DNA from: DASUPK01 sp036520315 | GTDB taxonomy: Bacteria; Actinomycetota; Thermoleophilia; Solirubrobacterales; 70-9 | DNA length: 10,114 bases | NCBI GenBank assembly: GCA_036520315.1 | Contig: DATDJZ010000063.1 | Span: 1-10,114, forward strand | Direction: 5' to 3' | In this document: positions 1 through 6,939 of the stretch, piece after piece | How positions within the stretch are numbered: position 1 is the stretch's first letter | Layout: the number at the start of each line of letters is the position of its first letter | Position numbers and translations under genes: made by a program | The notes under the pieces: model-generated | The model's database searches: none | Told to the model about the DNA's origin: nothing | What the model saw: only the letters and a program-made list of their open reading frames with translations

Positions 1-1
1 G

Positions 2-2221
2 GAGCGCGAGCCGTCCGAGAACGTCGGCGGTGTGAAGGGAGCGAAGGGCGCGGGGCAACTGCCGGAGGGCGTCGCGGACCGCCTCACCTTCAGCGAGCGT
101 TTCGCCTGCCTCAACTGCGGCACCTCGATCCCAGAGCTCGAGCCGAGGATCTTCTCCTTCAACTCGCCGCACGGGGCGTGCGAGCGCTGCCACGGGCTCG
201 GCTTCCAGCGGGTCGTGGATCCCGAGCTGGTCGTCCCGGACCCGACCCTGTCCCTCGGGGAGGGCGCGTTGCAGCCCTGGCGCACCGGCCATTCGCGCTA
301 CTGGAAGAGGCTGATCGAGGCGGTCGCCGAGGACTACGGGATTGACATCGACACCCCCTGGCAGGACCTCTCGGACGAGGACCGCGAGATCTTCCTCTAC
401 GGCACCGGGGGCGAACGCCACAAGGTGACCTACACCAACCGCTTCGGCCGCCGCCGCTCCTACAGCGTCCGGTTCGAGGGCATCGTCAACAACCTCGAGC
501 GCCGCTACGACGAGACCGACTCGGACTCCGTCCGCGAGCGGGTCGAGGGGTATATGGCCGAGCAGCCCTGCCCGGTCTGCAAAGGCGCGCGGCTGCGTCC
601 GGAGAGCCTCGCGGTCAAGGTCGGCGGAATCTCGATCCACGAGTACACCGAGATGTCCGCCCGCGCGGCGCTCCGCTGGATCGAGGAGCTCGAGATGACC
701 GATACCGAGCGGGCGATCGCGCGCCTGCTCATCCGCGAGATCACCGAGCGGCTCGCGTTCCTGGACAACGTGGGCGTGGGCTACCTGAACCTGGCCCGGT
801 CGGCGCGCACGCTGTCGGGCGGCGAGGCACAGCGGATCAGGTTGGCGACGCAGATCGGCTCGAGCCTGGTCGGCGTCCTCTACATCCTCGACGAGCCCTC
901 GATCGGCCTGCATCAGCGAGACAACGCCAAGCTGATCCAGACGCTCGACCGCCTGCGCGACCTGGGCAACACGGTGATCGTCGTCGAGCACGACGAGGGC
1001 ACGATGCGTTCGGCCGATCACATCGTCGACCTCGGCCCCGGTGCCGGCGAGCACGGCGGCCATGTGATCACCGAGGGCACGCCGGAGGAGGTCGAGGCCG
1101 ATCCGGCCTCCCTCACCGGGCAGTACCTGGCAGGCCAGCGCCAGATCGAGGTGCCGGAGAAGCGCCGAAAGCCGCGCGGGGAGCTGGTGATCAGGGGTGC
1201 CCGGCAGCACAACCTGAAGCGGATCGACGTTTCGATCCCGCTCGGGGTCTTCTGCTGCGTGACCGGCGTATCGGGCTCCGGAAAGTCGACGCTGGTCAAC
1301 GAGACGCTCTATCCGGCGGTCGCCAACCGACTCCATCAGGCGAAGCTGCGCCCCGGCTCGCACGACAGGATCGACGGCATCGAGCAGGTCGACAAGATCA
1401 TCAACATCGACCAGTCGCCGATCGGCCGGACGCCGCGGTCCAATCCGGCGACCTACACCGGGGTCTTCGACCACATCCGCCAGCTCTACGCCCAGACTCG
1501 CGAGGCGCGGGCGCGGGGATACAAGCCGGGCCGGTTCAGCTTCAACGTCAAGGGCGGCCGCTGCGAGGTCTGCCGCGGGGACGGCCAGATCAAGATCGAG
1601 ATGCACTTCCTGCCGGACGTCTACGTGCCCTGCGAGCAGTGCCACGGCAAGCGCTACAACCGCGAAACGCTGGAGATCCGCTTCAAGGGCAAGTCGATCG
1701 CGGATGTGCTCGACATGTCGGTCGCGGAGGCCTGCGACTTCTTCAAGGACATCCCGAAGATCGCGCGGCGACTGGACACGCTCCACGATGTCGGGCTCGA
1801 CTACATCCGGCTCGGTCAGCCGGCTACCCAGCTCTCGGGCGGCGAGGCGCAGCGGGTGAAGCTCGCGACCGAGCTCTCCAAGGTCGCCACCGGCGACACC
1901 CTCTACATCCTCGACGAGCCCACCACCGGACTCCACTTTGCCGACGTCCAGCGGCTGCTCGACGTCCTCGACCGCCTGGTCGATGCCGGCAACACGGTGA
2001 TCGTGATCGAGCACAACCTCGACGTGATCAAGACCGCCGACCGGATCATCGACCTCGGTCCCGAGGGCGGGGAGGAGGGCGGCAAGTTGCTCGCCACCGG
2101 GACCCCCGAGCAGGTGGCGGCGACGCCTGGCTCCTACACCGGTGAGTTCCTCGCCGATCTGGTCGAGCCGGAGATGAAGGTGCGCCGCACGGGCAAGCGC
2201 AAAGCTCCCGTTGCCGCCTAA
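2..2221 (+). CDS. uvrA: UvrABC excinuclease subunit A, 5'-truncated by window edge
   Basis: UvrA is the damage-sensing ATPase of nucleotide excision repair; it loads UvrB onto lesions. The frame is open to the left edge, so the internal GTG at 32 is not the true start. 739 codons are visible, against roughly 940-970 aa for the family, so the first ~230 residues including the Walker A of the first ATPase domain lie outside. Visible in order: a CxxC...CxxC zinc module (bases 107-190), the first ABC signature LSGGEAQRIRLA (from 812) with a YILDEPSIGLHQRD Walker B, the second-domain Walker A GVSGSGKS (1265-1288), the C-terminal zinc finger CEVC...CEQC (1562-1642), and the second signature LSGGEAQRVKLA (from 1832) with YILDEPTTGLHFADV. 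All visible key residues are intact, and the tail is short and basic, ending APVAA. Identification is firm. The next gene is an unrelated membrane protein, so no uvr operon is visible on this side. Confidence 0.98.
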   Translation, partial: EREPSENVGGVKGAKGAGQLPEGVADRLTFSERFACLNCGTSIPELEPRIFSFNSPHGACERCHGLGFQRVVDPELVVPDPTLSLGEGALQPWRTGHSRYWKRLIEAVAEDYGIDIDTPWQDLSDEDREIFLYGTGGERHKVTYTNRFGRRRSYSVRFEGIVNNLERRYDETDSDSVRERVEGYMAEQPCPVCKGARLRPESLAVKVGGISIHEYTEMSARAALRWIEELEMTDTERAIARLLIREITERLAFLDNVGVGYLNLARSARTLSGGEAQRIRLATQIGSSLVGVLYILDEPSIGLHQRDNAKLIQTLDRLRDLGNTVIVVEHDEGTMRSADHIVDLGPGAGEHGGHVITEGTPEEVEADPASLTGQYLAGQRQIEVPEKRRKPRGELVIRGARQHNLKRIDVSIPLGVFCCVTGVSGSGKSTLVNETLYPAVANRLHQAKLRPGSHDRIDGIEQVDKIINIDQSPIGRTPRSNPATYTGVFDHIRQLYAQTREARARGYKPGRFSFNVKGGRCEVCRGDGQIKIEMHFLPDVYVPCEQCHGKRYNRETLEIRFKGKSIADVLDMSVAEACDFFKDIPKIARRLDTLHDVGLDYIRLGQPATQLSGGEAQRVKLATELSKVATGDTLYILDEPTTGLHFADVQRLLDVLDRLVDAGNTVIVIEHNLDVIKTADRIIDLGPEGGEEGGKLLATGTPEQVAATPGSYTGEFLADLVEPEMKVRRTGKRKAPVAA

Positions 2222-2250
2222 ATGCGAGGGTGCGCGACAGCGCAACCCGT

Positions 2251-2288
2251 TTAGTTAAAGGGCGATACTGGGCCGGTGAGGGAGAGGG
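2251..2288 (+). promoter_or_regulatory. Candidate promoter and ribosome binding site for the HIHH membrane protein
   Basis: The 68-base gap after uvrA has an AT-rich patch (TTTAGTTAAAG) that is unusual in this GC-rich window. It is followed by GATACT (2264-2269), one base off TATACT, and a purine run GAGGGAG (2278-2284) five bases before TTG 2290. No good -35 box is visible, so the promoter is tentative. The purine run and the AT-rich codons upstream (TTA, GTT, AAA) favour starting the next gene at TTG 2290 rather than GTG 2230. Confidence 0.3.
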
Positions 2289-2289
2289 C

Positions 2290-3060
2290 TTGCTAGGGGC
2301 GATCAGCTTTGACATCAACACCAGCGCGGCGCTCGACACGGCGGACCAGCGCGCCGGGCTCATCCTGCTCGGCTCGATGCTGCTCTCCTTCGGCTTCATC
2401 CGCTTCAGCACGCGGATGATCCGGGCCCAGGTGAAGTGGTGGCCCGGAAACGTCAGCCCCGGTGGGCTTCACATCCACCATCTGGTCTTCGGGATCGTGC
2501 TGATGATGCTCTCCGGGTTCCTCAACTTCGTGACCGAGCCGCCCAGCCCCTGGTTCGAGATCCTGGCCGGGGTGTTCGGAGTCGGCATGGGCTTGACGCT
2601 CGATGAGTTCGCCCTCTGGCTGTACCTCGATGACGTGTACTGGGCGGAGGAGGGGCGAAGCTCGGTAGACGCCGTCGTGTTCGCCGCGATCATCGGTGGC
2701 GGGATCATCGTCGGGTTCGTTCCCCTCGATGCGAGCGGCGGCTCCATCGTCGCGATCGTCGTCTCGGTCGCGATCACGTTGGGGATCTGCGCGATCGTCG
2801 CGCTTAAGGGGAAGATCAGCGCGGCGGTGATCGGCATGTTCATACCGCCGGTGGCCTGGGTCGCCGCGATCCGCTTGGCCCGCCCCGGCTCGTGGTGGGC
2901 GAAGCGGCGCTACTCACCCGGGAGCGGCAAGCTGGCCAGGGCCGAGGCCAGGAAGGCGCGCCACGACCGTCGGGTCCGCCGCTTCCAGGACCGAATCGGC
3001 GGGGCGCCTTCCCTGCCCAGTCCACGCCCGCATGACGGCTCAAAGCCGCCTGGAGACTGA
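2290..3060 (+). CDS. Polytopic integral membrane protein with HIHH motif, function unknown
   Basis: This is a 256-aa hydrophobic protein when started at TTG 2290, which has a purine-rich site upstream. GTG 2230 would add 20 residues, but those use AT-rich codons and have no Shine-Dalgarno site. Predicted helices lie at about residues 22-40, 61-81, 89-112, 126-146, 152-172 and 176-196. They are followed by a very basic Arg/Lys-rich cytoplasmic tail (about 200-256) that looks helical. Polar residues sit in or beside the helices: H61-I-H63-H64 after a WWPGNVSPGGL loop, D105-E106 in GLTLDEF, and D114-D115-V-Y-W-x-E-E. I recall similar proteins in actinobacterial genomes with no assigned function. 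The His/Asp/Glu set could bind a metal or form an active site, which is inference. The gene follows uvrA after 68 bases on the same strand; co-transcription is possible but not shown. Confidence 0.8.
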   Translation: MLGAISFDINTSAALDTADQRAGLILLGSMLLSFGFIRFSTRMIRAQVKWWPGNVSPGGLHIHHLVFGIVLMMLSGFLNFVTEPPSPWFEILAGVFGVGMGLTLDEFALWLYLDDVYWAEEGRSSVDAVVFAAIIGGGIIVGFVPLDASGGSIVAIVVSVAITLGICAIVALKGKISAAVIGMFIPPVAWVAAIRLARPGSWWAKRRYSPGSGKLARAEARKARHDRRVRRFQDRIGGAPSLPSPRPHDGSKPPGD

Positions 3061-3088
3061 ATTTCACCCTTCCGCCTGGGCCTCTGAC

Positions 3089-3122
3089 TAGGATCCGCTT
3101 GACCGGTCAATGGATTGACCGG
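3089..3122 (+). promoter_or_regulatory. Candidate promoter with palindromic operator TTGACCGGTCAA
   Basis: In the 109-base gap before the next gene, TAGGAT (3089-3094) matches the actinobacterial -10 consensus, although no good -35 is visible. Starting about ten bases downstream is a perfect 12-base palindrome TTGACCGGTCAA (3099-3110). TTGACCGG recurs at 3115-3122, so the left part of the element is repeated 16 bases later. A palindrome at the expected transcription start plus a further half-site is a typical repressor arrangement. That a regulator binds here is inference. Alternatively TTGACC at 3115 could serve as a -35 box, but no -10 sits at the right distance. Confidence 0.4.
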
Positions 3123-3169
3123 CGCCCACGGCCGCCAAGGGTGCGGTCGGCTAATGAGAGGAGACCCCG

Positions 3170-3553
3170 GTGAGAGGTGCGGGTCGAGTCGTTTTCGCGG
3201 CGATCCTGTTGCTGTTGGTGGGCACGCTCAACATCATCTACGGGATCGGCGCGGTATCGGACGCAAATTTCTACGTTAACGACACGCGGTACATCTTCAC
3301 GAATCTCCACGCGATGGGGTGGTTCTTGATCATCGTCGGTGTCATCCAGTTGACCGGAGGCTTCTCGCTGCTTGCCGGCAACGTCTACGGCCGCGTGATC
3401 GGCATCATCGGCGGGACCATCGGCGCGATCGACGCGCTGCTGTCGATGGGCGAGCACCATCCATTCTGGAATCTGGCGATCTTCGCCCTCTGTGTGTGGG
3501 TGGTCTACGGGATCATCGTCTTCGGCGAGGACGAGCCAGTACGAGCGCCATAG
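3170..3553 (+). CDS. Small four-helix membrane protein, DUF7144-like
   Basis: This 127-aa protein consists almost entirely of four hydrophobic helices (about residues 7-28, 48-70, 74-92 and 98-118). The loop after helix 1 carries a short polar stretch (SDANFYVNDTRYIFTNLH). The layout and the helix 2 pattern HxxGWxxxxxGxxQLxxGFxLLxG resemble the actinobacterial DUF7144 membrane family, which has no known function; I assign it from memory of the family pattern. GTG 3170 is well supported: GAGAGGAG lies at 3156-3163, six bases upstream. The gene stands alone between a candidate promoter/operator and a strong terminator, so it is probably monocistronic. The C-terminus is short, acidic and cytoplasmic (FGEDEPVRAP). 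Confidence 0.8.
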   Translation: MRGAGRVVFAAILLLLVGTLNIIYGIGAVSDANFYVNDTRYIFTNLHAMGWFLIIVGVIQLTGGFSLLAGNVYGRVIGIIGGTIGAIDALLSMGEHHPFWNLAIFALCVWVVYGIIVFGEDEPVRAP

Positions 3554-3562
3554 GCGTTGTGT

Positions 3563-3588
3563 GGGAGCCCGGCTCCGGCCGGGCTCCC
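3563..3588. terminator. Strong GC hairpin between convergent genes, probably a bidirectional terminator
   Basis: A perfect 11-bp stem (GGGAGCCCGGC paired with GCCGGGCTCCC) has a four-base TCCG loop. It starts nine bases after the stop of the DUF7144-like gene and lies 38 bases from the stop of the facing HdeD-family gene. The sequence after it on the plus strand is only moderately T-rich (GTTCATTCCTCG), which is usual for GC-rich actinobacteria. The position between two converging genes suits termination from both sides. Confidence 0.85.
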
Positions 3589-3626
3589 GCGTTCATTCCT
3601 CGTTCGTGCCGGCGCAGCCGGCCGCG

Positions 3627-4181
3627 TCAGTGCCCGGCCCGGTACATCAAGCCGGCTGCCATGACCTCAACGGTGCCCCGGACGATGAATCCGATTCCGG
3701 CGAGCAGCGCCAGTGTGGCCAGCCCGATGTCTGGGTTCGCCACGACGATCACACCGGCCGCGATCGAGACCACGCCGAGGATGATTGAGATGACCCGATG
3801 CTCGCGGAAGTCGAGCGCTCGCGCCAGGTCGGCGACCCCCGTGAGGATGAACCAGAACGACAGCGCGATCAGCAGGGCGAGCACGCCGGCGCCGGGGCGC
3901 ACCAGGCAGATCAACCCCGCCAGGATGGAGAGGAAGCCGACGATGTAGCGGAGCACGCGGCCGCCCCCCGACGTCTGGCTCTCGACCGTCGCCAGGCCAA
4001 TGTATGACGAGCCCGCGATGACCAGGTAGACCCCGACGATCAAGCCGAGGGCGAGCAGCGTGATGTCCGGGTAGACGATGGCAAGCACGCCGGCTGCTAT
4101 GGAAAGCAGTCCGAGAAGGCCTACCAGCCACCATTTCCCCAGGTCCGTGGATACGGTCCCGGTTCCTTCGACCTTCGCCAT
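3627..4181 (-). CDS. HdeD family (DUF308) six-helix membrane protein, copy 1
   Basis: This 184-aa protein has six predicted helices (about 17-36, 41-63, 78-95, 99-117, 130-148 and 152-176). It is built from three tandem copies of a two-helix unit. Each copy begins Gx(L/V)SIxAG, has a Pro-containing turn (YPDI, RPGA, NPDI), and ends in a helix with a late Gly (VIAG, ILTG, IVRG). This is the HdeD/DUF308 architecture. E. coli HdeD is linked to acid resistance at high cell density, but the role in actinobacteria is not established. ATG 4181 is preceded by a strong GGAGGAGG site (4187-4194) five bases away. The ROK kinase gene lies 97 bases upstream on the same strand. A close paralogue lies at 7388-7948. 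Confidence 0.9.
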   Translation of the reverse strand: MAKVEGTGTVSTDLGKWWLVGLLGLLSIAAGVLAIVYPDITLLALGLIVGVYLVIAGSSYIGLATVESQTSGGGRVLRYIVGFLSILAGLICLVRPGAGVLALLIALSFWFILTGVADLARALDFREHRVISIILGVVSIAAGVIVVANPDIGLATLALLAGIGFIVRGTVEVMAAGLMYRAGH

Positions 4182-4231
4182 TCTTTCCTCCTCCTTGGTC
4201 CCAGCCTCAGGGTGGCCGGGATTTCGTTGCG

Positions 4232-4239
4232 AATCTATA
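4232..4239 (-). promoter_or_regulatory. Candidate -10 region for the HdeD-family gene
   Basis: Read on the minus strand, TATAGATT contains two overlapping -10-like hexamers, TATAGA and TAGATT (TANNNT). It is about 50 bases upstream of ATG 4181 and is the only AT-rich patch in the gap after the ROK gene. No clear -35 box precedes it. If real, the HdeD gene has its own promoter and is not only read through from the kinase gene. Confidence 0.3.
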
Positions 4240-4275
4240 CGCCCAGTTGGGCGACGGCGTGGGCCGGAGCGCCCA
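4240..4275 (-). terminator. Two small GC hairpins after the ROK kinase gene, possible terminator
   Basis: Just past the stop of the ROK gene are two short inverted repeats. One is TGGGC/GCCCA with a six-base loop (4260-4275). The other is CGCCC/GGGCG with a four-base loop (4240-4253). Neither has a clear T-tract, although the minus strand continues TATAGATTC. They may weaken transcription from the kinase gene into the HdeD gene. The stems are only 5 bp, so chance is possible in DNA this GC-rich. Confidence 0.3.
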
Positions 4276-4278
4276 AAC

Positions 4279-5286
4279 TCAGGTCACGTGCGCGGGTACC
4301 CGCTCGTCGACGAGCAGAGCCGCTCCGATCGCCCCACCGACATCGCCGAGGGCGGCGAGCCGAATCGCGGGCGGCCGGTCGTCAGCGAAGAGGTGGGGGT
4401 GCATGCGCGCCGCAATGCGCCTCACGTACCTCTCGCCCATGCGGACGCCGAGGCCGCCGCCGATGATCACCGCCTCCGGATCGATCACGTTGACGCACGA
4501 GGCGACCCCGGCGCCGAGGGCGTTGACCGCGCGATCCATCAGCCTGGTCGCGAGGTCGTCGCCTTGCTTGAGTGCCCGCTCCCAGACCCCGCTGGTGAGC
4601 CGGTCACGGCCCCGCTCCTCCATGATCTTGAAGAGGTCGGTCTTGGCGCCGCGCTGGACCTCCTTGCGCGCCTTGATCTCCATGGCCATGCGGCCCGCGT
4701 AGGCCTCCATGCAGCCCTTTCGCCCGCAGGTGCACCGGGCGCCTCCCATCTTCACGACGACGTGTCCGATCTCGGCCGCCGCGCCTCGGCCGAGCCACGG
4801 CTTGCCATTCAAGATGAGCCCGCCGCCGACACCGGTTCCCCACCACACCCCCAGGATGGTGTCGAACTCCTTGGCGGCGCCCAGCTCGAACTCGCCTTGG
4901 ACCGCGACCTGGACGTCATTGCCGATCCGCACCGGCACGCCGAGGTCCTCTGAGAGGCGTTCGCCGAGCGGGAAGGGGCTGAGCCAGCCGGGGAGGTTAC
5001 GGGCGTCCGAGACGACCCCCGTGGTCTCGTCCGCGTCGCCGGGGGAGCCCACGCCGACGCCGACGAGGTCACCTGCCTCGACGCCGGCCTGCTCGGCCGC
5101 CTCGCGCAAGGACGAGACCATCTCGCGAGCGACGTCCTCGGGGCCTCCGGTGGTGGGCGTCGGGTGCCGCGCCTGGCCGAGCACCTGGTTGTCGGCGTCG
5201 ACGACGACGGTCTGGATCTTTGTTCCGCCGAGGTCGATCCCGCCGCGCGGCGCCTGGTCCGGATCCGGGCTCACTCCTGAGACCAT
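4279..5286 (-). CDS. ROK family sugar kinase, glucokinase-like
   Basis: ROK proteins are cytoplasmic ATP-dependent sugar kinases or sugar-responsive repressors. This 335-aa protein has no N-terminal helix-turn-helix, so it is a kinase type; glucose or N-acetylhexosamine are likely substrates. Visible motifs: ATP-binding GIDLGGTK (16-23), the candidate catalytic Asp in IGND (D124), a glycine-rich WWGTGVGGGLILNG (148-161), sugar-contacting E172-I-G-H175, and the ROK zinc motif C185-T-C187-G-R-K-G-C192-M-E194. The second ATPase-fold glycine segment is AVIIGGGLG (272-280). All key residues are present. ATG 5286 is chosen over TTG 5304 because AAAGGAGG (5292-5299) sits five bases before the ATG, inside what the longer version would translate. 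The divergent acyltransferase gene starts only 27 bases away. Exact sugar specificity cannot be told from the sequence. Confidence 0.92.
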   Translation of the reverse strand: MVSGVSPDPDQAPRGGIDLGGTKIQTVVVDADNQVLGQARHPTPTTGGPEDVAREMVSSLREAAEQAGVEAGDLVGVGVGSPGDADETTGVVSDARNLPGWLSPFPLGERLSEDLGVPVRIGNDVQVAVQGEFELGAAKEFDTILGVWWGTGVGGGLILNGKPWLGRGAAAEIGHVVVKMGGARCTCGRKGCMEAYAGRMAMEIKARKEVQRGAKTDLFKIMEERGRDRLTSGVWERALKQGDDLATRLMDRAVNALGAGVASCVNVIDPEAVIIGGGLGVRMGERYVRRIAARMHPHLFADDRPPAIRLAALGDVGGAIGAALLVDERVPAHVT

Positions 5287-5313
5287 AACCCCCTCCTTTG
5301 ACAAGCTTTCCGC
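5287..5313. promoter_or_regulatory. Very short divergent junction with RBS for the ROK kinase and a TTGACA box
   Basis: The 27 bases between the two divergent starts hold the kinase ribosome binding site (AAAGGAGG on the minus strand, 5292-5299). They also hold a perfect plus-strand TTGACA (5298-5303) that could be a -35 box. No matching -10 is seen 16-18 bases downstream (about 5320-5327). No minus-strand promoter fits in the gap, so the kinase promoter should lie inside the first codons of the acyltransferase gene. Confidence 0.4.
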
Positions 5314-5919
5314 GTGGCGTCACTCGGCCAATGGCGCACCTGGTGGGTGAAGCGACGCTGGTACGAGCGCAACCGACGCTGGCGCCGGCGCCTCCGGATC
5401 AACCGGCACGCGGCCGAGGGCGGCTTCTTTATCCGGCATCCGATCGAGGGGGAAGTGCTGGAGGCGATCGACTCCGGGCGGCTCGAGATCGGTGAGGGGA
5501 CTCTGCTCGAACCCGGCTGCTGGCTCACCCTCTCGGGCGAGGCACGGATCCGGGTCGGCGAGGGCTGCTTCCTCAACCGCAACACCATGCTCGCCGCCCT
5601 GGAGCTGATCGAGATCGGCGACCATGTGATGTTCGCCAACAACTGCTTCGTCGGCGACTCCGATCACCGCTACGACGACCCGACCAAGCCGGTCACCTGG
5701 CAGGGGTTCGAACCGCAGGGGCCCGTGCGGATCGGCTCCAACTGCTGGTTCGGGGTGGGTTGCGTCGTCACCGGGGGCGTCGAGATCGGAGAGCGGTGCG
5801 TCATCGGCGCGAACTCGGTGGTCACACAGAATCTGCCAGGCGGGGTGATCGCGGCAGGCGCCCCGGCCAAGGTGATTCGGGAGATCGAGTTCAAGCGACC
5901 GCCAGGCCGCTCTCCTTAG
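5314..5919 (+). CDS. Left-handed beta-helix (hexapeptide repeat) O-acyltransferase
   Basis: This 201-aa protein resembles the WcaF/maltose-galactoside acetyltransferase group, which transfers acetyl or other acyl groups from CoA to sugar hydroxyls. Hexapeptide turns with [LIV]G-x4 spacing appear at LEIGEGTLLEPG (57-68), IRVGEGCFLNRN (79-90), IEIGDHVMFANN (99-110), VRIGSNCWFGVG (138-149) and VEIGERCVIGAN (156-167). It closes with the typical AGAPAKVIREIE (181-192). H118 in VGDSDHRYDDP fits the catalytic His that follows a loop in this family. The N-terminus is strongly basic and Trp/Arg-rich (about 7-30), which is unusual. GTG 5314 gives the longest frame but has no Shine-Dalgarno site. GTG 5347 is an in-frame alternative and also lacks a good site. 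The acceptor substrate is unknown. Confidence 0.85.
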   Translation: MASLGQWRTWWVKRRWYERNRRWRRRLRINRHAAEGGFFIRHPIEGEVLEAIDSGRLEIGEGTLLEPGCWLTLSGEARIRVGEGCFLNRNTMLAALELIEIGDHVMFANNCFVGDSDHRYDDPTKPVTWQGFEPQGPVRIGSNCWFGVGCVVTGGVEIGERCVIGANSVVTQNLPGGVIAAGAPAKVIREIEFKRPPGRSP

Positions 5920-5920
5920 G

Positions 5921-5964
5921 AGCGAAGGGCGAAGCCCGTAGCGACTTGTGATGGGCGGCCGCCC
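5921..5964 (+). repeat. Small inverted repeats after the acyltransferase gene
   Basis: The 100-base gap after the acyltransferase stop contains GGGC-GAA-GCCC (5927-5937), flanked by two GCGAAG copies (5922-5927 and 5929-5934). A perfect 12-base palindrome GGGCGGCCGCCC lies at 5953-5964. Either could fold in RNA, but the stems are short and there is no T-tract. They may be a weak terminator or the remnant of a short dispersed repeat; that cannot be decided here. Confidence 0.25.
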
Positions 5965-6007
5965 GCGGTCGCGCCTGATGAGGGCCATAGGCGTCCCGGC
6001 CGCTTCC

Positions 6008-6013
6008 TAGACT
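6008..6013 (+). promoter_or_regulatory. -10 box TAGACT giving a leaderless transcript
   Basis: TAGACT matches the actinobacterial -10 pattern TANNNT and ends six bases before GTG 6020, so transcription would begin at or next to the start codon. No Shine-Dalgarno sequence precedes that GTG. Leaderless GTG genes are common in actinobacteria. No -35 box is apparent. Confidence 0.45.
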
Positions 6014-6019
6014 CGCGGC

Positions 6020-6928
6020 GTGCTCAGACTCCACCTCGCCGTCGAGGAGCACCGTGCCGACTCGGTCTCCGAGGCTCTGGACCAGACCGGAGGAGTGCAC
6101 CGGATCGTCGCGCTGCATCCGGAGCGGGCCGGCACCGGCATCGTTCTGGCAGCCGACGTGCTGCCCTCGGTTGCCGATCGGGTGATGAGGCTGATCCGCG
6201 ACTGGGAGATCGACGAGGCCGACTATCTGCTGACGCGCCAGGACGTGGTCGCGCCCGCCCCGCACACCCACGCCGGGTTCGCCGACCCGGAGGAGTTCGC
6301 CTGGGTGGAGGTGATGGGGGAGGCGAGGACGCATGCGCGGCCGCTCGGCCGCTACCTGGCCCTGATGGCGGTCGCCGCCGTGATCGCGGCGATCGGAGTG
6401 ATCACCGACAACCCGATCCTGATCGTGGGAGCGATGGCGGTCAGCCCGGACCTGCTGCCGATCTCCGCCGCCTGCGTCGCGATCGTCGGGGGCCGGCTTC
6501 CGCTCGCCCGCCACGCGATCGGGACCCTCCTGCTCGGCATCGGTCTGACCTGGGTGGTTTCCGCTGGGGTCGCCTGGGGCCTCCAGGTCGTCGGCATCCT
6601 CAGCCCCGGGTTCGAGCTCCAGGACACGGCGCTCAACGGCCTCGACCACATCGACTACTCGATCGTGCTGGTGGCGCTCGCCGCCGGCGTGGCGGCGATG
6701 CTCTCCTTCGAGACCAGGGCGGCCTCGGCTGTGGGGGTTGCCATCTCGGTGACGACGATTCCCGCCTCGGCCCTCTTCGGCGTGTCGCTGGGACTGGGGG
6801 AGGTGGCTGTCTCCTGGGGCGCTCCAGGTGTGCTCGGCGTCAACGTCGCCCTGCTGCTGCTCTCCGGAACGGCGACCCTGGCCGTGCAACGGCGGCTCGC
6901 CGCGCGCGCCGGGCCGGCGCCAGCGTGA
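6020..6928 (+). CDS. DUF389 family membrane protein
   Basis: This 302-aa protein has the DUF389 layout. A soluble N-terminal part (about 1-100) resembles a small alpha/beta domain with two strands (LRLHLAVEE, TGIVLAADV). Six or so helices follow (about 110-128, 132-156, 166-192, 211-229, 236-258 and 268-290). The diagnostic DUF389 stretch is NPILIVGAMAVSPDLLPISA (131-150), matching the family pattern of GAM followed by SP. The function of the family is unknown; transport or stress roles have been suggested without firm proof. The start is GTG 6020, with no ribosome site but a -10 box placed for leaderless transcription. It converges on the YjbQ gene, with only 11 bases between stop codons and no terminator hairpin there. 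Confidence 0.87.
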   Translation: MLRLHLAVEEHRADSVSEALDQTGGVHRIVALHPERAGTGIVLAADVLPSVADRVMRLIRDWEIDEADYLLTRQDVVAPAPHTHAGFADPEEFAWVEVMGEARTHARPLGRYLALMAVAAVIAAIGVITDNPILIVGAMAVSPDLLPISAACVAIVGGRLPLARHAIGTLLLGIGLTWVVSAGVAWGLQVVGILSPGFELQDTALNGLDHIDYSIVLVALAAGVAAMLSFETRAASAVGVAISVTTIPASALFGVSLGLGEVAVSWGAPGVLGVNVALLLLSGTATLAVQRRLAARAGPAPA

Positions 6929-6939
6929 GTGGCCAGTGG

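Noticed and set aside
1639..2145. 168-codon alternative-frame reading inside uvrA
   Set aside because: Arg/Pro/Ala-rich shadow within an intact, motif-rich uvrA frame.
2230..2289. Longer N-terminus for the HIHH membrane protein from GTG 2230
   Set aside because: No ribosome site at the right distance, AT-rich codons atypical for this genome, and a purine-rich site just upstream of TTG 2290.
4078..4953. 291-codon plus-strand frame opposite the HdeD and ROK genes
   Set aside because: It spans two minus-strand genes and their gap, has no recognisable motif, and its composition is that of an antisense frame.
5953..5964. GGGCGGCCGCCC as a terminator or attachment site
   Set aside because: It is a loopless palindrome that can be expected by chance in GC-rich DNA, with no T-tract and no integrase or mobile gene nearby.
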